A stretch of DNA of 64,000 nt. It comes from Streptomyces griseoflavus (GTDB taxonomy: Bacteria > Actinomycetota > Actinomycetes > Streptomycetales > Streptomycetaceae). A model generated the notes under the pieces. It worked only from the letters and a program-made list of their open reading frames with translations. It had not been told where the DNA came from and searched no databases. Below are positions 7,697 through 17,823 of this stretch, piece by piece (the stretch's first letter is position 1; the number at the start of each line of letters is the position of its first letter). Made by a program: the position numbers and the translations under genes. The stretch covers positions 62,001-126,000 of the forward strand of contig NZ_BMUC01000001.1 of assembly GCF_014649995.1 (NCBI RefSeq). Direction: 5' to 3'.

Positions 7697-8338
7697 GTGA
7701 CCGCGGAGACCTCTCAGACGCTCGACAGGGGACTACGGGTCCTCAAGCTGCTCGCCGACACCGACCACGGGCTGACCGTCACGGAGCTGTCCCACAAACT
7801 GGGCGTGAACCGCACCGTCGTGTACCGGCTGCTCGCCACGCTGGAGCAGCACGCGCTGGTACGCCGTGACCTGGGCGGACGGGCTCGGGTCGGACTCGGT
7901 GTGCTCAGGCTCGGACGGCAGGTGCACCCGCTGGTGCGGGAGGCCGCGATGCCGGCGCTGCGGTCGCTGGCGGAGGACATCGGCGCGACCGCGCACCTGA
8001 CGCTGGTGGACGGGGCGGAGGCGCTGGCCGTGGCGGTGGTGGAGCCGTCGTGGACGGACTACCACGTGGCGTACCGGGCCGGGTTCCGGCATCCGCTGGA
8101 GCGGGGGGCCGCGGGCAAGGCCATCCTGTCCGCCCGGCAGCGGACGGCGGACGACCCCGGGTACACGCTGACGCACGGCGAGCTGGAGGCGGGGGCGTGC
8201 GGGGCCGCCGCTCCGCTGCTGGGCGTGACGGGCGTCGAGGGCAGCGTGGGGGTCGTCATGCTGGCGGAGGTCGTACCGGAGCGGGTCGGCGCGAGGGTGA
8301 TGGACGCGGCCCGGGAGGTCGCCGAGGCCCTGCGCTGA
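7697..8338 (+). CDS. IclR-family transcriptional regulator
   Basis: A 213-residue protein. GTG 7697 has AAGGAG eight bases upstream; the earlier in-frame GTG at 7688 overlaps that site and is rejected. The N-terminal winged helix is typical of IclR (LTVTELSHKLGVNRTVVYRLLATLEQHALV, in parts, residues about 25-55). The C-terminal effector domain is shorter than the usual 250-residue family. By family and by its position about 5 kb from hpd it resembles HpdR, the IclR-type repressor of 4-hydroxyphenylpyruvate dioxygenase described in S. coelicolor; this is an inference from memory. The long leader upstream may add RNA-level control. Confidence 0.8.
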   Translation: MTAETSQTLDRGLRVLKLLADTDHGLTVTELSHKLGVNRTVVYRLLATLEQHALVRRDLGGRARVGLGVLRLGRQVHPLVREAAMPALRSLAEDIGATAHLTLVDGAEALAVAVVEPSWTDYHVAYRAGFRHPLERGAAGKAILSARQRTADDPGYTLTHGELEAGACGAAAPLLGVTGVEGSVGVVMLAEVVPERVGARVMDAAREVAEALR

Positions 8339-8393
8339 GGCGGCCGCGCCCGCGGGCCGTCGTGCCGCGACCGCCCGCGGCTACGATGACTGC

Positions 8394-9185
8394 GTGCTCT
8401 CCCGCCTCACACGTCCCCAGACCGTGGCCGCCCTCGCCGTGCCGGCGGCGGCCCTGCTGGCCACCGCCGCCTTCGCGCCGCTGCCCTTCTCCGTCGCGCA
8501 GCCCGGCCTGACCGCGAACGTGCTCGGGGAGAACAAGGGGACGCAGGTCATCACCATCTCCGGCGCGCCCGTGCGGAAGACCAGCGGGCAGCTGCGGATG
8601 ACGACCATCGAGGCGACCTCCCCGGACACCCGTGTCGGCCTCACGGACGTGATCGACAGCTGGTTCAGCACCGACCAGGCGGTCATGCCCCGCGACTCGG
8701 TCTACCCCAGCGGCGGCGACGTCAAGGAGATCGAGCGGTACAACCGGGAGCAGATGGAGCAGTCCCAGGACGAGGCGACCCGGGCCGCGCTGAACTACCT
8801 GGACCGCGCCGACGAGAACATCGACGTCACGCTGAGGCTCGCCGACGTCGGCGGCCCCAGCGCCGGCCTGCTGTTCTCCCTCGGCATCGTCGACAAGCTG
8901 AACGGCGACGGCAGCGGCGGCGACCTCACCGGCGGCCGGGTCGTCGCCGGCACCGGCACGATCGACGAGAAGGGCGTCGTCGGCCCCGTCGGCGGCGTCC
9001 CCCTGAAGACGCAGGCGGCCCGGCGCGACGGCGCCACCGTCTTCCTGGTGCCGAAGGCCGAGTGCGCCGACGCGCGCACGGAGCTCCCCGAGGGTCTGCG
9101 CCTGATCCCCGTGACCACCCTCGAGGGCGCCGTGCGGGCACTGGTCGACCTGGAGAAGGGCACCGGCAAGGTCCCCAGCTGCTAG
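8394..9185 (+). CDS. Secreted or membrane-anchored Lon-domain (S16) serine protease
   Basis: A 263-residue protein from GTG 8394. An N-terminal hydrophobic segment (residues about 8-30) would be a signal peptide or anchor. The C-terminal half is a Lon proteolytic domain: the catalytic Ser sits in GGPSAGLLFSL (residues about 156-166) and the catalytic Lys in VPLKTQAARRDGA (about 203-215). Proteins of this type (YlbL-like) usually carry a PDZ domain before the protease, and none is recognisable in the shorter middle segment. The substrate is unknown. It is convergent with the opu operon, the two stops being 18 bases apart. Confidence 0.75.
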   Translation: MLSRLTRPQTVAALAVPAAALLATAAFAPLPFSVAQPGLTANVLGENKGTQVITISGAPVRKTSGQLRMTTIEATSPDTRVGLTDVIDSWFSTDQAVMPRDSVYPSGGDVKEIERYNREQMEQSQDEATRAALNYLDRADENIDVTLRLADVGGPSAGLLFSLGIVDKLNGDGSGGDLTGGRVVAGTGTIDEKGVVGPVGGVPLKTQAARRDGATVFLVPKAECADARTELPEGLRLIPVTTLEGAVRALVDLEKGTGKVPSC

Positions 9186-9203
9186 CCGACGGGACGACAG
9201 ACC

Positions 9204-10181
9204 CTAGCCCTCCTTGACGAACCCCTCGTCCACCATCCAGTCCAGCGCCACCTGGTGCGGGTCCTCCCCGTCGACGTCCACCTTCGCGTTCAGCGTCTGC
9301 GCCACGTCGTTGTCGAGCTTCGCGGTGACCGGGGCGAGGACCTCGGCGATGGCCGGCCACTTCTCGAACGTGCCGGAGTTGACCGTCGGTGCCGCGTTGT
9401 AGTTGGGGAAGAACCTCCGGTCGTCCTCCATCACCACCAGGTTCATCGACTTGATGCGCCCGTCGGTGGTGAAGACCTCCCCGTAGGTGCAGGCGCCCTT
9501 GGCCGTCTGGGTGTAGATGATCCCGGTGTCCATCTGCGTGACGTTGCCCGCCGGGATGTCCATGCCGTACGCCTTCTCCATGCCCGGCAGGCCGTCCGCG
9601 CGGTTGGCGAACTCGCCCTCCACGCACAGCGTCACCGCACCGGGGTCGGACTTCGCCAGCTCGGCCACCTCGGAGAGGGTCCGGGTGCCGTACTTCTCGA
9701 AGTTCGCCTGGTTCATGGCCAGGGCGTAGGTGTTGTTGAGCTCCGAGGGCTCCAGCCAGGTCACCCCTTCCTTCACGTCCGCGTCCCGCACCGCCAGCCA
9801 CTGCTCGCGCGGGTCGGGGATCGGCTTGCTGTTGCCCTGGTACGTGATCCACGCGGTGCCCGTGTACTCGAACCCGGCGTCCGCGTCGCCGTTGACGACG
9901 GCCTCCCGCGAGCCCACGGACCCCTGGATGCCGGTCCGGTCGATCACCTCGGCGCCGGCCGCCTGGAAGGCGATGCCCATGATCGCGCCCAGGATGAGCT
10001 GCTCGGTGAACTCCTTGGAGGTGACGGTGAGTTTCGCACCCTCCAGCGGCTTGCCCTCGCCGACCGAACCGGGTTCCACGTCGTCGACCATCGGCGAGCC
10101 GCTGGTCAGCCCGCATCCGGGGGCCGCCGCCAGCAGCATCCCGGCCAGGAACAGGCGGACACCGGCACGTGCCCGGCTCAT
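9204..10181 (-). CDS. Glycine betaine/osmoprotectant ABC transporter, substrate-binding lipoprotein
   Basis: A 325-residue protein whose ATG (10179-10181) overlaps the stop of the upstream permease (ATGA). The N-terminus has a hydrophobic stretch ending in AAPGC, a lipobox-like site. The mature part begins with LTVTSKEFTEQLILG, the standard opening of OpuBC/OpuCC-type quaternary-amine binding proteins, and has GFEYTGTAW and YALAMNQANFEKYG segments of the same family. It binds glycine betaine, choline or a related osmolyte outside the membrane and delivers it to the two permeases encoded upstream. It is the last gene of the operon. Confidence 0.88.
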   Translation of the reverse strand: MSRARAGVRLFLAGMLLAAAPGCGLTSGSPMVDDVEPGSVGEGKPLEGAKLTVTSKEFTEQLILGAIMGIAFQAAGAEVIDRTGIQGSVGSREAVVNGDADAGFEYTGTAWITYQGNSKPIPDPREQWLAVRDADVKEGVTWLEPSELNNTYALAMNQANFEKYGTRTLSEVAELAKSDPGAVTLCVEGEFANRADGLPGMEKAYGMDIPAGNVTQMDTGIIYTQTAKGACTYGEVFTTDGRIKSMNLVVMEDDRRFFPNYNAAPTVNSGTFEKWPAIAEVLAPVTAKLDNDVAQTLNAKVDVDGEDPHQVALDWMVDEGFVKEG

Positions 10182-11044
10182 GGCCCCGCCTCCAGGCCCC
10201 GCGGCCGCAGCAGCAGTTCCGCCAGCGAGGCCAGCCAGTCCACCAGCAGCGCGAGCGCCACGGTGAGGATCGAGCCCACCACCAGCACCGGCATCCGCTG
10301 ACTGGTGATCCCGGTGGTGATCAGTACGCCGAGCCCTCCGCCGCCGCCGAACGTGGCGAGCGTCGCCGTGCCGACGTTCAGGACGAGCGCCGTCCGCACA
10401 CCGGCGAGGATCAGCGGAACGGCCAGCGGCAGCTCCACCCGCGTGAGCACGCCCAGCGGGGACATGCCGATGCCGCGCGCCGCCTCCAGCAGCGTCGGGT
10501 CGTTGGCCTTCAGGCCGGCGATCGTGTTCGACAGCACGGGCAGCACGGCGTAGGCGATGATGCCGATCAGGGCGGCCCTGCGGCCGATGCCCAGCCAGAT
10601 CACCAGCAGCGCCAGCAGACCGATCGCCGGGGTGGCCTGGCCCATGTTGGCCAGCGTCATCGCCACCGGGGTGGCCCTGCGGAACATCGGACGGGTCAGC
10701 AGGATGCCCAGCGGGATCGCGATGATCAGCACGAAGAACGTGGAGATCACGGTGAGTTCGATGTGCTGCCACAGGGCCTTGGACACCTGCCCGTTCGACA
10801 GCGCGTTGCGGGTGAGCGCGTCGAGGTCCGCCTGCTCGAACCACAGCCAGGTCGCGAGCAGCAGGGCGATCAGCGCCACCGGAAGGAACGTCAGCTTCCG
10901 CCAGGTCACCCGGGGGAGTCGCGCGGCCGTGGGCCGGGGGACGGCCCCGGTGCCGTCGCCGGACGGCCCGTCGTCGCCGTCGGGCGGGGCCGGGTCCGGC
11001 GTCCCGTGCCCGTCCTCGGGCCGCCACCCGGAAGAGGTCCTCAC
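10178..11044 (-). CDS. Glycine betaine/osmoprotectant ABC transporter permease (longer subunit)
   Basis: A 288-residue protein from GTG 11044, overlapping the ATPase stop by four bases and the lipoprotein start by four. A Pro/Asp-rich cytoplasmic N-terminus (about 45 residues) precedes six probable membrane helices. The coupling-loop region ARGIGMSPLGVLTRVELPLAVPLILAG (given here in family terms, residues about 190-216) is the EAA motif of OpuB/OpuC-type permeases. It pairs with the second permease at 12305-12952 around a shared ATPase. Confidence 0.87.
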   Translation of the reverse strand: MRTSSGWRPEDGHGTPDPAPPDGDDGPSGDGTGAVPRPTAARLPRVTWRKLTFLPVALIALLLATWLWFEQADLDALTRNALSNGQVSKALWQHIELTVISTFFVLIIAIPLGILLTRPMFRRATPVAMTLANMGQATPAIGLLALLVIWLGIGRRAALIGIIAYAVLPVLSNTIAGLKANDPTLLEAARGIGMSPLGVLTRVELPLAVPLILAGVRTALVLNVGTATLATFGGGGGLGVLITTGITSQRMPVLVVGSILTVALALLVDWLASLAELLLRPRGLEAGP

Positions 11045-12312
11045 GCCTTCGCCTCCCCCTCGAAGCCCTCCTGCTCGGCGTGCGTCTGCGAGGCCTGCTG
11101 GTCCTGGAGGCCGGCCTGCGCCTCCCTCGCCTCCAGCCGGTCCGCCTCCAGCAGCTCGTGCACGGAGTTCATCAGCGTCTCCACGTCCACGACGCCCTCG
11201 TACGCGCCGCGCCGCCCGGTGACCGGGACCCGGCCGGTGTTGTCGGTGAGCACCGCCTCCAGCGCGTCGCGCAGGGTCGCGTCCCGGGTCACCGTGTCAC
11301 CGACCAGCGCGCCGGCCCGGGCCAGGGACCCCTTGGCGCGCATCATGTCGCCGCGCCGCAGCCACTTGTAGGGGCGGCCCCGCTTGTCGAGCACCAGCAC
11401 CTCGTTGGTGCCGCCGGAGCGGAGCTTGCCGAAGATCTCCTCCAGCGGGTCGTCGACGCTCACCGTCGGGTAGTCGGTGATCCCCACGTCCCGCACCCGG
11501 GTCAGGTTGAGCCGCTTCAACGCCGCTCCCGCGCCGACGAAGCCGGACACGAAGTCGTCGGCGGGGTTGGTGAGGATCGCCTCCGGGGTGTCGAACTGCG
11601 CGATGTGGGAGCGTTCGCGCAGCACCGCGATCCGGTCGCCGAGCTTGATTGCCTCGTCGAAGTCGTGGGTGACGAACACGATCGTCTTGTGCAGCTCCCG
11701 CTGGAGCCGGATCAGCTCGTCCTGGAGGTGGTCCCGGGTGATCGGGTCCACCGCGCCGAACGGCTCGTCCATCAGCAGCACCGGGGGATCCGCCGCCAGC
11801 GCCCGCGCCACGCCCACCCGCTGCTGCTGACCGCCGGAGAGCTGACGCGGATAGCGGTCGTGGAACTCGGCCGGGTCCAGCCCGACCAGGTCCAGCATTT
11901 CCTCGACCCGCGCCCGCACCCGTGCCGCCGGCCAGCGCAGCATCCTCGGCACCAGGGCGATGTTCTGCGCCACCGTCATGTGCGGGAACAGCCCGCTCGC
12001 CTGGATCGCGTACCCGATCTTGCGGCGCAGCCGTACCGGGTCCATGTCGGTGACGTCCTCGCCGCCGATGCGGATGCGGCCGGCCGTCGGCTCGATCAGC
12101 CGGTTGATCATCTTCAGCAGGGTGGACTTCCCGCAGCCCGACGGGCCGACGAGGATCACCGTCTCGCCTTCCCTGAAGTCCATGCTGACGTTGTCCACGG
12201 CCGGCAGCGCACTGCCCGGGTACCGCTTGGTCAGGCCCTCCAGCTCGATGGTCGCCCCGACCGACCGGGACTCCGTCTCCGGCGCCGGGGGACCAGCCAC
12301 GGAATCAGGCAC
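11041..12312 (-). CDS. Glycine betaine/osmoprotectant ABC transporter ATPase with CBS domains
   Basis: A 423-residue protein from GTG 12312. Walker A GPSGCGKST is at residues 56-64, the signature LSGGQQQR and Walker B LLMDEPFGAVD follow, and the H-loop lies in FVTHDFDEA. The C-terminal third carries tandem CBS domains (VSVDDPLEEIFGKL and TRDATLRDALEAVL segments), which in OpuA sense ionic strength and gate uptake. The start overlaps the upstream permease stop by eight bases, so translation is probably coupled. Confidence 0.9.
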   Translation of the reverse strand: MPDSVAGPPAPETESRSVGATIELEGLTKRYPGSALPAVDNVSMDFREGETVILVGPSGCGKSTLLKMINRLIEPTAGRIRIGGEDVTDMDPVRLRRKIGYAIQASGLFPHMTVAQNIALVPRMLRWPAARVRARVEEMLDLVGLDPAEFHDRYPRQLSGGQQQRVGVARALAADPPVLLMDEPFGAVDPITRDHLQDELIRLQRELHKTIVFVTHDFDEAIKLGDRIAVLRERSHIAQFDTPEAILTNPADDFVSGFVGAGAALKRLNLTRVRDVGITDYPTVSVDDPLEEIFGKLRSGGTNEVLVLDKRGRPYKWLRRGDMMRAKGSLARAGALVGDTVTRDATLRDALEAVLTDNTGRVPVTGRRGAYEGVVDVETLMNSVHELLEADRLEAREAQAGLQDQQASQTHAEQEGFEGEAKA

Positions 12313-12952
12313 GGATCCCCCCGGGGATGGTGAGCCGCCCGATCAGGACGTACGCGGCGTCGAACAGCAGGGCGAGGACGATGATCCCGAGGGTGCCGGC
12401 GAGCACCTGGTTCAGCGCGTTCGAGCTGCCCAGGGAGGCGATCCCGCGGAAGATCAGGTTGCCCAGGCCGGGCCCGGAGGCGTAGGCGGCGATGGCCGCG
12501 ATGCCCATCAGCATCTGGGTGGAGACCCGGATCCCGGTCAGGATCGGCGGCCACGCCAGCGGCAGCTCCACCCGCGTCAGCCGGGCCGCGCGCGACATCC
12601 CGATCCCCTTGGCCGCGTCCACCAGCGACGGATCGACCCCGCGCAGGCCCACGATCGCGTTCCGCACGATGGGCAGCAGCCCGTACAGCGTCAGCGCGAT
12701 CACCGTGGGCGGCACGCCGAGTCCCACGATGGGGATCAGCAGACCGATCATGGCCAGCGCGGGGACGGTCAGCAGGGTGGCGGTGGTGATCGTGGCGAGG
12801 TTGCCCGCCCACTCGCTGCGGTAGGTGACCACCGCGATCACCACGCCGAGCAGGGTCGCCACCACCATGCACTGGAAGACGACGCTGGCGTGCTGGTAGG
12901 CGTCGACGAGGATCTGCTGATGCCGGCTCCCCAGGTACTCCCAGAAACTCAC
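12305..12952 (-). CDS. Glycine betaine/osmoprotectant ABC transporter permease (shorter subunit)
   Basis: A 215-residue, five- to six-helix protein from GTG 12952. It has the same EAA-type loop as its partner (KGIGMSRAARLTRVELPLAWP, in parts, residues about 115-135). It is the first transport gene of the operon and lies only 30 bases behind the Lrp/AsnC regulator on the same strand, so the regulator and transporter may share a transcript. Confidence 0.87.
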   Translation of the reverse strand: MSFWEYLGSRHQQILVDAYQHASVVFQCMVVATLLGVVIAVVTYRSEWAGNLATITTATLLTVPALAMIGLLIPIVGLGVPPTVIALTLYGLLPIVRNAIVGLRGVDPSLVDAAKGIGMSRAARLTRVELPLAWPPILTGIRVSTQMLMGIAAIAAYASGPGLGNLIFRGIASLGSSNALNQVLAGTLGIIVLALLFDAAYVLIGRLTIPGGIRA

Positions 12953-12982
12953 AACGGCTCACCCCAGCTCGGCCAGGTCGGG

Positions 12983-13453
12983 TCACTCGCCGAGCGCGGC
13001 CTGCTCCACCAGCGGGATGATCCGCAGCGGAACGGGGTTCTCCATGACGATCGCCGTGGAGGCCCGGACGATGCCATCAAAACCGACCACGCGGTCGATC
13101 ACCCGCTGGAGATCGGCGTTGGAGCGTGCCACCAGCCGGCACATCATGTCCCCGGTACCGGTCGTGGTGTGCAGCTCCAGCACTTCCGGCACACCCGCCA
13201 AGTGGGCCCGCACGTCGGCTCCTTGACCCTGCCGGATCTGGAGCGTGGCGAACGCCGTGACCGGGTAGCCGAGGGCCGCCGGATCCACCTCGGGGCCGAA
13301 TCCGCGGATGACTCCGTTCGACTGAAGCCGGTCGAGACGCGCCTGCGCCGTCCCGCGCGCCACCCCCAGCCGACGGGACATCTCCAGCACCCCGATGCGC
13401 GGCTCGCGCGCCAGCAGCAGGATGATCCGCCCGTCCAGATGATCGATCGCCAT
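12983..13453 (-). CDS. Lrp/AsnC-family transcriptional regulator
   Basis: A 156-residue protein. ATG 13453 has GGGGAGG at good spacing, so it is preferred over the in-frame ATG 13474. The N-terminal helix-turn-helix (LDGRIILLLAREPRIGVLEMSRRLGVARGTAQ, in parts, residues about 4-36) is followed by a RAM effector domain (residues about 65-145). It is divergent from hpd across an intergenic region rich in inverted repeats, so it very likely controls hpd and itself, perhaps responding to tyrosine or 4-hydroxyphenylpyruvate. It also heads the opu operon. Confidence 0.88.
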   Translation of the reverse strand: MAIDHLDGRIILLLAREPRIGVLEMSRRLGVARGTAQARLDRLQSNGVIRGFGPEVDPAALGYPVTAFATLQIRQGQGADVRAHLAGVPEVLELHTTTGTGDMMCRLVARSNADLQRVIDRVVGFDGIVRASTAIVMENPVPLRIIPLVEQAALGE

Positions 13454-13512
13454 ACCGGCCTCCCCGATGGTCATCCTGTACAGAAAGCCCGCACCGACGG
13501 GCCTCCGGCTGA

Positions 13513-14724
<1,212 letters not shown>

Positions 14725-14737
14725 CCGCCCCGACACC

Positions 14738-14770
14738 GGGCAGTCGTGCCGCCCCGCGGCACGACTGCCC
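14738..14770. terminator. Bidirectional terminator between hppD and the TPR gene
   Basis: GGGCAGTCGTGCCGC and GCGGCACGACTGCCC form a perfect 15-bp stem with a CCC loop between two convergent genes. Confidence 0.85.
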
Positions 14771-14793
14771 GCGTCAGTCGCGGAGGGCGGCGC

Positions 14794-16191
14794 TCAGGAG
14801 GACTCGGGCCCCGCCTGCACGGAGGGCTCGCCCAGGCCGGCCAGGGCGGCCTCGGCCCGGGGCGCGCCCAGGGGGGAGAACCACGGGTTGATCTGCAGGG
14901 CCTCCCTCAGGTGCCGCCGCGCCGCCCCGTACCGCTCCAGCGACCGCTCGATCATCCCCCGGTGGAACACGTACAGAGCACTGCGCACGCCCCCGCCCTG
15001 CGTCCCCTCCGTCGCCCGCACGGCGAACGGCAGCGCCTCCTCGTGCTCCCCGGCACGGTGCAGCGCCCATCCCAGCGCGTCCGCCACCTCCGTCGACGGC
15101 CCCCGCTCCCACGCCGCACGCAGCCGCCGCACCGCACCGGCCGCGTCCCCGTGGTCCGCCTCGAACCGGCCCAGCACCAGCGACTCGTCCGCCCCGTGCG
15201 CCGCGGCCACCCGCACCCGCTCCCGCAGCACCGCGTACTGCGCCTCCGCCGCCCGCTCCAGCCCCAGCGACTCGTACAGCTCGCCCAGTTCGAGCGCGTA
15301 CTCCGGCCGCGGCTGCCGCGCCAGCGCCGTCCGGTACGCGCCCAGCGCCTCCGTCGTCCGCCCCAGTGACGCCAGTGCCCTGCCCTGGCCGGCCTGCGCC
15401 GCCCGCTGGTCGGGGTCGATCCGCACCGCCTCACGGAAGTGCCGCAGCGCGTCCTGGCGGTCACCGCGTTCCCAGGCGAGCTGCCCGGCCCGTTCCAGGT
15501 ACGCCGCCCGCTCGGCCGGTTCCGCGGCGGCCGACGCCGCGTCCGCCAGCTTCGCCGCCGCGTCCTCCCGCCAGCCCCGGTCCCGGTACACGGCCGCCGC
15601 CCGCGCCATCACCGCCGGGCCGGTGCGCAGCCCGGTGAGCCGCTCCAGCAGTTTCCCCGTCTCCTCGTCGTCGCCGAGCCCCGCCGACGCCTCGATGAGC
15701 AGCGGGTACGTCGTCCACCGCGTCGGCTCCAGCTTCCGCGCCGCCTCGCCCCACTCGCGTGCCCCCGCGTGGTCCCGCCGCGCGTTCGCCAGCGCCGCGA
15801 GCCCCCGCAGCGCCGGGGCGTTGCCCTCCGGCCGCAGTCTCAGCGAGGTGCGCAGCGCCTTCTCGGCCCGTGACCAGTACGCCGGGTCCGCCAGCCGCAG
15901 CCCCTGTGCCACCCGGGCCGAGCCGAGCACCGCCCAGGCCGCGGCGTCCCCGGGGTGCCGCTTCAGGCGCTGCTCCCGGTCCGCCACCAGTGCCCGAAGA
16001 TCCGGCAGCGCGGCCGGTACCCCGCTGCCGACCGCGGCCAGCGCACGGGCCTCGGGGGTCGGCGCGGGCGGCGCCGCCTCGCCCCACGGCAGCAGCACCA
16101 GCGCTCCGCCCAGCACGGCGCACCCGGTGACGGAGGCGAGCAGCGCGCGGTGGCGCGTCCGCCGGCGGGGCCCACACGGCTTGTCGTCCAT
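14794..16191 (-). CDS. Membrane-anchored tetratricopeptide-repeat protein
   Basis: A 465-residue protein. ATG 16191 is used; an in-frame GTG nine bases upstream is equally unsupported by a ribosome site. After a basic N-terminus there is one hydrophobic segment (residues about 15-38), then a long Ala/Leu/Arg-rich helical solenoid with TPR-like 34-residue periodicity (for example ALRHFREAVRIDPDQRAA and YGAARRHLREALQINPW). TPR proteins are protein-binding scaffolds; no partner is indicated. It is divergent from the GlcD-type oxidase. Confidence 0.75.
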   Translation of the reverse strand: MDDKPCGPRRRTRHRALLASVTGCAVLGGALVLLPWGEAAPPAPTPEARALAAVGSGVPAALPDLRALVADREQRLKRHPGDAAAWAVLGSARVAQGLRLADPAYWSRAEKALRTSLRLRPEGNAPALRGLAALANARRDHAGAREWGEAARKLEPTRWTTYPLLIEASAGLGDDEETGKLLERLTGLRTGPAVMARAAAVYRDRGWREDAAAKLADAASAAAEPAERAAYLERAGQLAWERGDRQDALRHFREAVRIDPDQRAAQAGQGRALASLGRTTEALGAYRTALARQPRPEYALELGELYESLGLERAAEAQYAVLRERVRVAAAHGADESLVLGRFEADHGDAAGAVRRLRAAWERGPSTEVADALGWALHRAGEHEEALPFAVRATEGTQGGGVRSALYVFHRGMIERSLERYGAARRHLREALQINPWFSPLGAPRAEAALAGLGEPSVQAGPESS

Positions 16192-16301
16192 GGCGCACAC
16201 TGTGCGTCACACCCCGCTTACGTACGATGATCACACCCCGTGGTGACGCGGGTGCCGTACACGGGGTTCACACCGATGGCCCCGGGTGCGACGCTGTGAT
16301 C

Positions 16302-17711
16302 ATGAGCCGTATCGAAGCGCGAAGCGATGAAGACACGGTGACGGCCGGCCCTCTCGTCGACCGGCTGCTCGGCGGCCTCCCCGCGGACGCCGTCCTCACC
16401 GACCCCGACGTCACGGCCTCCTACGCCCACGACATGGCCAGCTTCTGCCCGGCCGGCAGCCCCGCGGCGGTCGTGCTGCCGCGCACCGTCGAACAGGTCC
16501 AGCACGTCATGCGCACCGCCACCGAGCTGCGCGTCCCCGTCGTCCCGCAGGGGGCCCGCACCGGACTGTCCGGCGCCGCCAACGCCTCCGACGGCTGCAT
16601 CGTGCTCTCCCTGACCCGGATGGACCGCATCCTGGAGATCAGCCCGGTCGACCGGATCGCCGTCGTCGAACCCGGCGTCGTCAACGCCGCGCTCTCCCGC
16701 GCCGTCGGCGCACACGGCCTCTCCTACCCGCCGGACCCCTCCAGCTGGGAGACCTGCACCATCGGCGGCAACATCGGCACCGCGTCGGGCGGGCTGTGCT
16801 GCGTGAAGTACGGCGTGACGGCCGAGTACGTCCTCGGCCTGGACGTCGTCCTCGCCGACGGCCGCCTGATGACCACCGGCCGCCGCACCGCCAAGGGCGT
16901 CGCCGGGTACGACCTGACCCGTCTGTTCGTCGGCTCCGAGGGCTCCCTCGGCATCGTCGTCCGCGCGGTCCTCGCCCTGCGGCCCAAACCGCCCGCGCAG
17001 CTGGTGCTGGCCGCCGAGTTCTCCTCCGGCGCCGCCGCGTGCGACGCGGTGTGCCGCGTCATGGCCGGCGGCCACGTCCCCTCACTCCTCGAACTCATGG
17101 ACCGTACGACGGTCAAGGCGGTCAACGACATGGCCCGCATGGGCCTGCCGGAGTCCACCGAGGCGCTGCTGCTGGCCGCCTTCGACACCACCGACCCGGC
17201 GGCGGACCTCGCCGCCGTCGGCGCGCTCTGCGAGGCCGCCGGTGCCGTCCGGGTCGTCCCGGCCGAGGACGCCGCCGAGTCCGAACTGCTGCTCCAGGCC
17301 CGGCGGATGTCGCTGGTCGCGCTGGAGGCGGTCAAGGGCACCACGATGATCGACGACGTGTGCGTGCCCCGCTCGAAGCTCGGCGAGCTCATCGACGGCG
17401 TGGAACGGATCTCCGAGAAGTACCGGCTGGCCATCGGCGTCGTCGCGCACGCGGGCGACGGCAACACGCACCCGACGGTCTGCTTCGACGCCACCGACGC
17501 GGAGGAGTCGCGGCGGGCCCGGGAGTCCTTCGACGAGATCATGGCGCTCGGTCTGGAACTCGGCGGCACCATCACCGGCGAACACGGCGTGGGCGTGCTC
17601 AAGAAGGAGTGGCTGGCGCGCGAACTCGGCCCGGTGGGCGTGGAGATGCAGCGGGCCGTCAAGAAGGTCTTCGATCCGCTCGACATCCTCAACCCGGGCA
17701 AGCTCTTCTGA
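16302..17711 (+). CDS. FAD-binding oxidase/dehydrogenase, GlcD (glycolate/D-lactate) type
   Basis: A 469-residue protein from ATG 16302. The N-terminal PCMH-type FAD domain (residues about 45-225) shows VPQGARTGLSG and PPDPSSWETCTIGGNIGT segments typical of GlcD, and the C-terminal domain ends with HAGDGNTHP and GTITGEHGVG, the substrate-side motifs of the family, then FDPLDILNPGKLF. It probably oxidises a 2-hydroxy acid (glycolate or D-lactate). GlcE and GlcF partners are not adjacent, so it may act alone. Confidence 0.88.
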   Translation: MSRIEARSDEDTVTAGPLVDRLLGGLPADAVLTDPDVTASYAHDMASFCPAGSPAAVVLPRTVEQVQHVMRTATELRVPVVPQGARTGLSGAANASDGCIVLSLTRMDRILEISPVDRIAVVEPGVVNAALSRAVGAHGLSYPPDPSSWETCTIGGNIGTASGGLCCVKYGVTAEYVLGLDVVLADGRLMTTGRRTAKGVAGYDLTRLFVGSEGSLGIVVRAVLALRPKPPAQLVLAAEFSSGAAACDAVCRVMAGGHVPSLLELMDRTTVKAVNDMARMGLPESTEALLLAAFDTTDPAADLAAVGALCEAAGAVRVVPAEDAAESELLLQARRMSLVALEAVKGTTMIDDVCVPRSKLGELIDGVERISEKYRLAIGVVAHAGDGNTHPTVCFDATDAEESRRARESFDEIMALGLELGGTITGEHGVGVLKKEWLARELGPVGVEMQRAVKKVFDPLDILNPGKLF

Positions 17712-17823
17712 CCCGAAGGTGCCCGAAAGGGGTGGGGTCCGGCCGGACGGGCGGTCAGGCCCCCGCCCGTCTGATAGATGTGGTCCCCCGACCCACCCCA
17801 TCGAGCAGATACGGGACGACGGA

